Below, piece by piece: positions 55,837 to 64,000 of a DNA stretch of 64,000 nucleotides (positions are counted from its first letter, which is position 1; every line of letters begins with the position of its first letter). The notes beneath the pieces are model-generated. The model searched no databases. It was not told the origin of the DNA and saw only the letters and a program-made list of their open reading frames with translations. A program made the translations under genes and the position numbers. Origin of the DNA: Homarus americanus (Eukaryota > Arthropoda > Malacostraca > Decapoda > Nephropidae); contig NW_024737068.1 in NCBI RefSeq assembly GCF_018991925.1, forward strand, positions 10,468,563 to 10,532,562, in the 5' to 3' direction.

Positions 55837-56379
55837 TTGTTACTCACAATTCTACCCACCATCACACCTATATCACTTATGTAATCTGCGATACTGACAC
55901 CTATGATTGAGGTATTAGTGTAAATACAAGCTCACTCGACTTACCTCTTGTACAGTTTCGTTCAAGATTCTTCTTACCATCAGCTCGTAAGAGTCAACAA
56001 ATACAGTACAAAAATAAACCAATTAATACTCCACTTTTCTCAATATCTAATGGAAGTCAGTGTATATAAGTTAGTACGGAGGGAAACTTTTCATCACAAT
56101 CATTACAGTTAAGCAACACAAAATGTTTTTTCTTCTAATTCTATTCCCAAACTCCCTTCTTAAGTCACCATATACTCTCCCCTACTCTACCAATATTCTA
56201 CTTTACACGGATTTCTCAATCAGCCAGTCCTTTGTATCCTATAATAACACCGACCACTACAACACAACACACACCAGACTCTTGGACTCCGAAAAAAACG
56301 TGGACTTCCTGGGCTCAGTACACAACTAGACACAACGAGCAGATAGCCTCCACTCACATGCAATAACCCCGTCATGGCG
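55837..56379. other. Unassigned stretch
   Basis: The frame at 56123-56329 (+, 68 codons, hydrophobic start MFFLLILFPNSLL) resembles a signal peptide but has no other support. Confidence 0.3.
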
Positions 56380-57105
56380 CATGGCATGGGCTGAAACACA
56401 CCATGGGTTACCCAGAGCTAACAATCACACTATGGGTTACCCGAAGTTAACAAACACACCATGGGTTACCCGAAGATAACAAACACACCATGGGTTACCC
56501 AAAGTTAGCAAACACACCATGGGTTACCTCGACTTAAACACACCATGGATTACCTAGACTTAACAAACACACCATGAGTTACCCGAAGTTAACAAACACA
56601 CCATAGGTTACCTCGACTTAATCACACTATGGGTTACCTAGATTTAAACATACCATTGGTTACCCGGAGTTAACACACATGGGTTACCCGGAATTAACCA
56701 ACACACCATGGGTTACCTTGACTTAAACACACCATGGGTTGCCTAGACTTAAATACATCATGGGTTACCCGGAGTTAACAAACTCGCCATGGGTTACCTA
56801 GACTTAGCAAACACACCATGGGTTACCCGAAGTTAACAAACACACCATGGGTTACCTCGACTTAAACTCACTATGGGTTACCCGGAGTTAACACACCATG
56901 GGCTACCCGGAATTAACAAACACACCATGGGTTACCCAGAGTTAACAAACACACCATGGGTTACCCGGAGTTAACAAACACACCATGGGTTACCAGGATT
57001 TAACAAATTTATGGGTTACTCGGAGTTAACAAACTCACCATGGGTTACACGAAGTTAACAATCTCACCATGGGTTACCAGGGTTTAACAAACTCACCACT
57101 TAAAT
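56380..57105. repeat. 29-bp minisatellite (CACACCATGGGTTACCCGGA)
   Basis: About 25 copies of a 29-bp unit, CACCATGGGTTACC followed by CGGAGTTAACAAACA; spacing of 29 bp at 56951 and 56980. The unit contains CCATGG and GTTAAC palindromes. Confidence 0.95.
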
Positions 57106-57782
57106 CGGTGGGCGGGATATACGTTTGAGCCGTAACCAATGGTTCGTAAATGGCCGGTTAAAGCAGCCGGTAACCCTCGCCTGCCCGCTCCTTGTTACGC
57201 CGAGTTAGGGTACAGTAGATGACGCTGACTGATGGGATGAACGAGTCTGAGATTTGTTTATACGGAAGGTGTTATAATGGTTACTATCTGAAGGCTCTAG
57301 GTAAGATAGGCTTTGTGCACTTTGAAGGTTCTGCTCAAGTTGATTAAGGATCTCTGTGGCGGCCCTTCAGAGATTCAGTGAGTTGCTGGTTGTCTACATA
57401 GTGAGTCGTCACAGAAACTCATGTCTGAGAGTTTCTTTTTTTCTGTATTATGGCGTTTTTGCCGCCTTTTCACGAGATATTTAAGAGGGTCTCAAGGTTA
57501 TCTCCAATATGAATTATGACCAAACGGGTACAGGGAATTATGACCATACGGTACCCTGTACACTACAGTAACCCACAAAAGTCCTGTTTTCTCTCCTCCT
57601 GAAAACTAAGTACTGTAGACTGGTGAAGGCAGAAACAATAAAAGATTTACCAGAAGCACTTTATAAAAATATTAAACTAAAATAATGAAAACCACAGAAC
57701 CCGAGAAAATAGATATGACCACGAATTTATATGATGAAAAGTGAGAGGTCCCGTAGGCATGACTGCCTGTTAGGGACACTGT
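57106..57782. other. Unassigned stretch
   Basis: No gene recognised. Confidence 0.3.
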
Positions 57783-57983
57783 GGATACAGCACACTGTAT
57801 AATAAGCCTTCGGTACACAAGGAAGCAACATGGCCGGTACTACACTCGGCCGATTTTACTTCCCATGTTGTAAACTTTGGTATCCATTTACAGCTGGGTG
57901 AACTTGGAAACCCCGGGGATTGAATCACCGACCCATGGAACGAGATGCAAGCTATGTATCCACTCGACCGCCGCACGCCTAAT
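57783..57983 (-). mobile_element. SINE-B copy 3 (tRNA-derived, with 3' hairpin)
   Basis: On the - strand: GTGCGGCGGTCGAGTGGATA (A-box-like), CATCTCGTTCCATGGGTCGG, GTGATTCAATCCCCGGGG (B-box-like), GTAAATGGATACCAAAGTTT and GCCATGTTGCTTCCTTGTG. It ends with CCGAAGGCTTATTATACAGT and the hairpin ATACAGTGTGCTGTAT. Same family as 20836-21005 and 50158-50348. The B box has A in place of G (TTCAA). Confidence 0.78.
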
Positions 57984-58433
57984 TTATATGATAAGAACAC
58001 GTTAAACATGAGGAGATTATTGGTCAGAAAAGCTTAAAAATTAATCATATAACAACCCAGACGACTATGAAAGTCTTATAGAACATGATATAAACTCTAT
58101 GTGGAAAGTTTCCTATAAAAAGAAGTGAATACTTAAGTAAAGAACAGAAACTAGGTTGCAGGTAGTAGGCAGCTATCAAACAGGGAGGTACTACTTCCTG
58201 GGAAGATATTGGAAGCATAATGTATTGTCTAATGGTAGACCCTGCTGCCATATGGCATCACAAAAATTGTGACCAAGTCCCAGGTTACTGATATGACTTT
58301 CTGCCTCATTTACACACAATTGCAGGGTTTCAATTGTTTATCTTACTATTGACAACACAGCATACATGCCGTATATCGTTTCTCACTCGTTATTTATTTT
58401 TTTATGGTTATCATTAATAATATTTTTTTATGA
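57984..58433. other. Unassigned AT-rich stretch
   Basis: No feature recognised. Confidence 0.3.
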
Positions 58434-58550
<117 letters not shown>

Positions 58551-60495
58551 TTTTCGCCCCCCAGGCCCTGATGTGGGTCAGTGACCTGTGCCCGGGTGGG
58601 TTAATCCTGTAATAACAAACAAAAACGCTAGATCCATGTTCAGAAGAGCACTGACCGGAGTCCCCCACGAGCTTGGCCGTACACCCTGGATGGACTGTGG
58701 CCCTCATAACTTGGGGCATAGACATGCACAGTACTACTCTTCGCCAATGTATACATGATCATTAGTTCAAGTCTCACCGGTTATAAATGGACGTCTTCTA
58801 CAAGGTCAGCCAAACGGATGGACGGACGGACAGACAAGGCGAAGACATATCTCCTACGATACACTGCCCAGGAAATAGAAGAAAAAAAAACAGAGCGTGC
58901 GAGTGACAACAGCGTGATGATCACTTGGTGGGTAGTGGCCACCAGACGCCTTCCCTCCCCAGTCTCACAAAAACACGGCCATCATTAAGCTTCTCCAGGG
59001 AATGTCTGCAACAGATTTTCGGGCACCTGATCCAGTAGTGATTAATAGTCTAATTGTGTGCAAGTGCATAAATTGATGCCAAAGTCTACTATCATCCAAT
59101 TACATTTTGACGATGATTCATGTACTAATTCCTAGCATGCTTATGAATAATGATGAAAAAAAAAGTAAAGCAGCACCATAGTCGCTGTGATGAATGGACC
59201 AGAACTGAAGATGAAAACACACGGAGCTTGATTGAAAGGACAGCTGTGCCCAAGGGGACGGAGAGTGTATAGTGTGGTCGGCGTTATGTGTGCTTCAGTT
59301 TTCATCAACTTGGTATAGCAGAAGACTTAATCGCTGAGATAAAGACTGTTTTATCATACACAGGAAAATGGTGGTGAGTTTTGGTTGATCTGCTGAATCG
59401 ACAAAGAGTGTGACTTGGCTGATGTCATCTGTCGGTACTACAGTAGTTACTTTATTAGGACAGTTTCAACCTATCCTGATGACCTCGAGACTTACTGTAC
59501 CTCACCACATCACCCTAAATTTGCTACGCCCGGATTGTGTTAAGTAGTAGGTTGTGGTTTTTCTGCCTTACTCCTTATGTTGGAAAATTCGTTAAATAAA
59601 CCAATATTTATCATCGTGTTTTAGAAGATTCGTTAAGTAAACAACTCGATAAACAAAGTATTCGTCGATCAGTGTAGCATTATAGAATCACACTCCAACA
59701 ATCTAACATTATACCGGGTTCAGCAAACTAGTAAAGCAATCTTCAACAAACCAAATATTGTAATAGCCACTCGACCCGACCCTGGCAGGAGTTATAAAGG
59801 AAGGGACCAACTTCTGACATTTGTAGGATCACCCTCTTATTTATTCCACTTCATACTGCAGGTAAAATGCTTCATAACAAAAATGTACACAAACTTCATT
59901 TTTCACAGCTATCAAACATAATTTGTAACATATTCAGCAGCCATTCAACTCAAGTGATATAGTAAACTATCTATTTATTACATGAAGATCAATTAAAAAA
60001 CTAAATGTACCGCCAAGCGTTTGTTACACACCCTGCCTCGCAAACAATTTAGTGTTTTCTAACTACATTTATTATCCCTAAATGATGTTGATGTAGATTG
60101 CCTAAAACCCTGTACAAACGACGTTAGTGTACTTCTAATGTTAAAGTACCGTACAATATCAAGATATATATTACCAAACAGGAACCGGGTACCTCTTTTC
60201 ACTTGTCCTTTATTCATCGTTATTATTTCACAAATTTATACTTTGATCTAAATCTCAGTACAAATTTAGTATTATCGTTCAGCGTTTTTCCTTTCTCTTT
60301 ACACTTCTCAGTGTTGACGACGTCTCAAAAAATAATTAAACGTCATTTTCTTCATTTTATATCTTTCTTGGTATCTTCTCATCTCCTTTACGTTCTGTCT
60401 CTCTTCACCTAACCCTCTTCTCTTCTCTTATCTCCGCCTCCTCTTCAACCTTTAGCCGCCCCTGCCCGGCCTTCCTGTCCTTTCCCCCTTGAGCT
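58551..60495. other. Unassigned stretch, about 1.9 kb
   Basis: No protein domain or repeat family recognised; C/T-rich from 60290 onwards. Confidence 0.3.
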
Positions 60496-60520
60496 ACACA
60501 CACACACACACACATACACA
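60496..60520. repeat. (CA)n microsatellite
   Basis: Twenty-five bases of CA with one CATA. Confidence 0.9.
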
Positions 60521-60599
60521 GGGAACGTCCGGTCACACAGTAAGGGGATAAAAGCTTGGATAAACACACAAACAAAGCGATAATGGTGAGTCCCTGAGC

Positions 60600-61020
60600 C
60601 TAATACTAGCCAGTCCCCTGGTTCCCTCCCCTCCCCTGCCTCTACCACTCCTGCCTCTACCACCCTGCCTCTACCACTCCTGCCTCTACCACCTCGCCTC
60701 TACCATCCTGCCCCTGCCTCACCACCCTGTCTTTACCATCCCGTCCCTGCCTCTACCACCATCTACCTACCACCCCTGCCTCTAGTACCCTTGCCCGTAT
60801 CACACCTGCGTCTACCACTCCTTTACCATCCCGCCCCTGCCTGTACCGCCATCACCTACCACCCTTGTCTCTACCACCCTGCCTCTACCACCCCACTCTG
60901 CCTCTACCACCCCACCCTGCCTCAACCACCTCCGACTCTGCCTCTACCACACACAGCCCCTGCCTCTTCCACACACAGCCCCTGCGTGCCTCTACCACAC
61001 ACTGTTCCTGACTCTACCCA
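60600..61020. repeat. 14-15-bp C-rich minisatellite (CTGCCTCTACCACC)
   Basis: About 28 copies of CTGCCTCTACCAC(C/T), with longer ACACACAGCCC variants at the right end. One further cluster of the same words lies at 61605-61650. Confidence 0.93.
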
Positions 61021-61459
61021 AACCCTGCTCCGAAATGTTCTGGCTCTATCACTCTCCACTAGGGTCTGTGCCACATTCACCTCACATGTTTCTCCGAACC
61101 ACATAATTTATTTTGCTTTCAACTTCTTGCTCTTTCATCCAGTGCTTAAAATTCACATTATGAATTAACGTTGGTTCAGCTACTTTCCGGAACAGCTTTA
61201 TACGTTATTCTTTTGTCTCTGATCTTTTTTCTCTTCATACCAGAAACCCCTCACTTCTTTTGTTGTGGTTCAGTTTAAGCACCCCCCCCCTCCCTCATTT
61301 TTTGTATCTATTTATATAAATTTTCTTTGTTCACATTCAAGAGCAAGTCTCCCTTTATTACATATCTATCCATACTTACTCACTGACATCTACCACACCC
61401 GATCAGAGCCATGTGCAGACGTCAGGTGGCTCACCATCCTTCATCAGTACTGTAGTTTT
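61021..61459. other. Unassigned C/T-rich stretch
   Basis: May contain the 3' part of the old LINE that follows on the - strand; nothing can be stated firmly. C-run at 61283-61291. Confidence 0.3.
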
Positions 61460-62020
61460 GTCACGGTATTATCCCACCAATGAACTTGCTCAACAGCCAT
61501 GGTGACGTCACGTATTCTTGCCTTAGTCCAACTTTCACCAGGAAACAGTTACTTTCTCTCAAGCAAACTCTTAACATATGTGATAGCCTTTAAGAGTGTC
61601 CCTTCCCTCTACCACTCCTGCTTTACCATCCCACCCCTGCCTCTAATACCATCCACCTCCCACACCTGCCATTTTCAGTATTTCTCCCATTGCTTCTCTC
61701 CAAAACAGATTCTTATGGCTCTTTCATAACTTTATGCTTATGCAAACACCTGGTCTACATATCCTCTATCCTTTCTGAACCTACACAGTTCTAAAACACC
61801 TTGTGGACCACTCTTCTTTATACAGGAGGAATATACACCCGGGCCCCCCTTCACTTTTAACTGTTTTCCTTTTCTACATAATCTATATAATTTTATCATT
61901 CATTCTATCATTCTCTCACCTTCCTTCCATAACTTTTCTACGGGGATTCCATCCACTTCTGACGCCTCGTCATCTATAAGCTTACTTACATTCTTGTTCA
62001 ACTCTTCCTTACTTTAACAT
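61460..62020 (-). pseudogene. Very old LINE reverse-transcriptase remnant
   Basis: Three RT-like blocks appear in the right order on the - strand, in different frames. KEELNKNVSKLIDDEASEVD then GIPVEKLWKEGERM (about 62005 to 61900) matches RT block 1-2 (…DGIPxExL). CRFRKDRGYVDQVF (about 61788-61747) matches GFRKGRGCVDQIF. VGLRQEYVTSPWLLSKFIGG (about 61532-61473) matches GLRQGCVMSPWLFNxFxDG. The spacing suggests deletions. This is another LINE type than LINE-A and CR1, with many frameshifts and stops. The call rests on three short matches in order. Confidence 0.6.
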
Positions 62021-62773
<753 letters not shown>

Positions 62774-62833
62774 ATTTTTTTCCAATATGCCATCAGTATG
62801 AAAATGGACCACGGCGTAGACCTGTTCACATTA

Positions 62834-62999
62834 AGGTGCGTCCACACGTGCGTACATTTTGTCGCCAACATGTGATCGACAAAACGAAATGAGGCAAAGG
62901 GTTCCGACTCCGGTAGAGCGAGGCCGAGTGCACTAGATCGATGTTTCCTCTTGTCAATCACATGTTGGCGACAAAATGCACGCACGTGTGGACGCACCT
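62834..62999. mobile_element. 166-bp MITE with 49-bp inverted repeats
   Basis: The left arm is 62834-62882 and the right arm 62951-62999. They are complementary over 49 bp with two mismatches, starting AGGTGCGTCCACACGTGCGT. The element is flanked by TTA on both sides (62831-62833 and 63000-63002), a 3-bp target duplication. TTA/TAA duplications are typical of the PIF/Harbinger superfamily, which I infer as the source; no coding sequence is inside. The near-perfect arms indicate a young copy. Confidence 0.9.
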
Positions 63000-64000
63000 T
63001 TAGCTTACGAAACATCGCCCAGCAACAGTTTCGTGATAATTTTAGAAACGCTTTCATTATCTACAAAATTTTAGCTAAAGACACAGAGCGTGTAGCCAGG
63101 TTATCGGCGAACATCTGCCATTATCGACGTTATCAGAAACCTTTATTTTCCATGATATGTTTCACTCTTACCTTGATATCTATTATGAATATATCAGACA
63201 ATATTGTGGACATAAAAAACTAGGGCTATATATTGAGAACATTTCACGGATCATCTCTCATGTTTAATACTGTCCGACTCTCCGAAATCAACGTCTTTCA
63301 ATCTCAATACATGCGAATTTATAACTCTTTACAATAAGTTACATTAACCAAGTAATATATTCCTTTAACTCATGTACACTGGATATTCTGAGCCCACCAT
63401 TTTGTTATCCTTGACATTTAATCATAATTATGATGCAAAATTCTTCCATTGACTTTATCTTTATGAATGTAAACTACCTTGTCTGTCAACAGCTCTCTCT
63501 TCGTGTGCAGGTGAGTTTTAAGTTACTGAAGTCACTTCCACACACAAAGCCTCATGAAATGTTTTCTTCCTGCTCACAACACGTGTGGTAAAGTGCTCAT
63601 CAGTGTAATATAACAGTGATTCTGTGACCTATATATAACATAATAACCATATAAATACTCCATGATACAGCCGTTCTAAAGTCTTTCCTCGAGCTACAGT
63701 TTTCATTACGATTTTGACCAAACTTAATAAAAACAAAATTTTAATACTTAAAATTAAATATAAACAATCAGAGCGCATAGGCATCGTGTAACCAATTCAA
63801 CTGAAATGAGCGTGTTCTTTCTGTTTTTAATTTTAATTTTAAGTGTCTAGAAATTAGTATTGTGATCCATGCTGGATGGTAATGAGCTTCCTTGTGTCCT
63901 CATACACGCGCGTGAGCTCAGTAAAACAGTATTACTGGACGACTTCTTGGATAAGCAGAGCAGCGAAACACTTTACTCAACTCCGGAAATCAGAACGAAT
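63000..64000. other. Unassigned AT-rich stretch
   Basis: No gene, RNA or repeat family recognised up to the end of the window. Confidence 0.3.

Overview
This window reads as eukaryotic intergenic DNA, most probably from a decapod (malacostracan) crustacean. The grounds are: very dense two- and three-base microsatellites; sixteen different minisatellite arrays; several classes of degraded non-LTR retrotransposon; a Helitron; tRNA-derived SINEs; a short TTAGG-type (arthropod) telomeric run; and no operons, ribosome binding sites or compact gene packing. The taxonomic call is an inference from repeat style and from resemblance of the retroelement proteins to those common in decapod assemblies. 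I found no complete, confidently recognisable host gene. Every long open frame with recognisable protein similarity belongs to a mobile element, and most other long open frames are satellites whose unit length is a multiple of three.

Layout. 0-5 kb: a decayed endonuclease/reverse-transcriptase LINE (here LINE-A) whose RT active-site segment is deleted. 5-10 kb: a truncated SINE-A and a 3' piece of a CR1-type LINE. 10-18 kb: a mobile-element cluster holding a 620-bp Tc1/mariner-like element with 149-bp inverted repeats and transposase relics, a Helitron deletion derivative between two (TA)n tracts, a broken TE-like protein gene, and an RNase H-bearing LINE tail. 18-26 kb: minisatellites, a SINE-B copy, a second LINE-A fragment and a cysteine-rich reading frame. 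26-35 kb: a 1.4-kb CR1 copy, then a 22-bp C-rich satellite interrupted by a much more intact CR1 element (857-codon open frame with RT catalytic residues), plus an unexplained 198-codon frame. 35-61 kb: mostly minisatellites with SINE-A and SINE-B copies between them. 61-64 kb: a very old LINE remnant, long (CT)n/(AT)n tracts around an inverted 'GACGAAAGC' repeat, and a neat 166-bp MITE with 49-bp inverted repeats and a TTA target duplication.

The elements do not form a functional pathway; the window is a graveyard and nursery of repeats. The most noteworthy structure is (a) repeated association of TE ends with (TA)n, (GT)n and (CT)n tracts, (b) three apparently perfect larger tandem duplications (245, 200 and 153 bp) inside or at the edge of satellites, (c) three SINE-B copies, two of which share a 3' hairpin, and (d) several TE families at different stages of decay. 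I see no convincing evidence of a new cellular system; the best unexplained coding candidates are 34583-35179 (-), 22417-22908 (-) and a possible exon at 28253-28510 (-).
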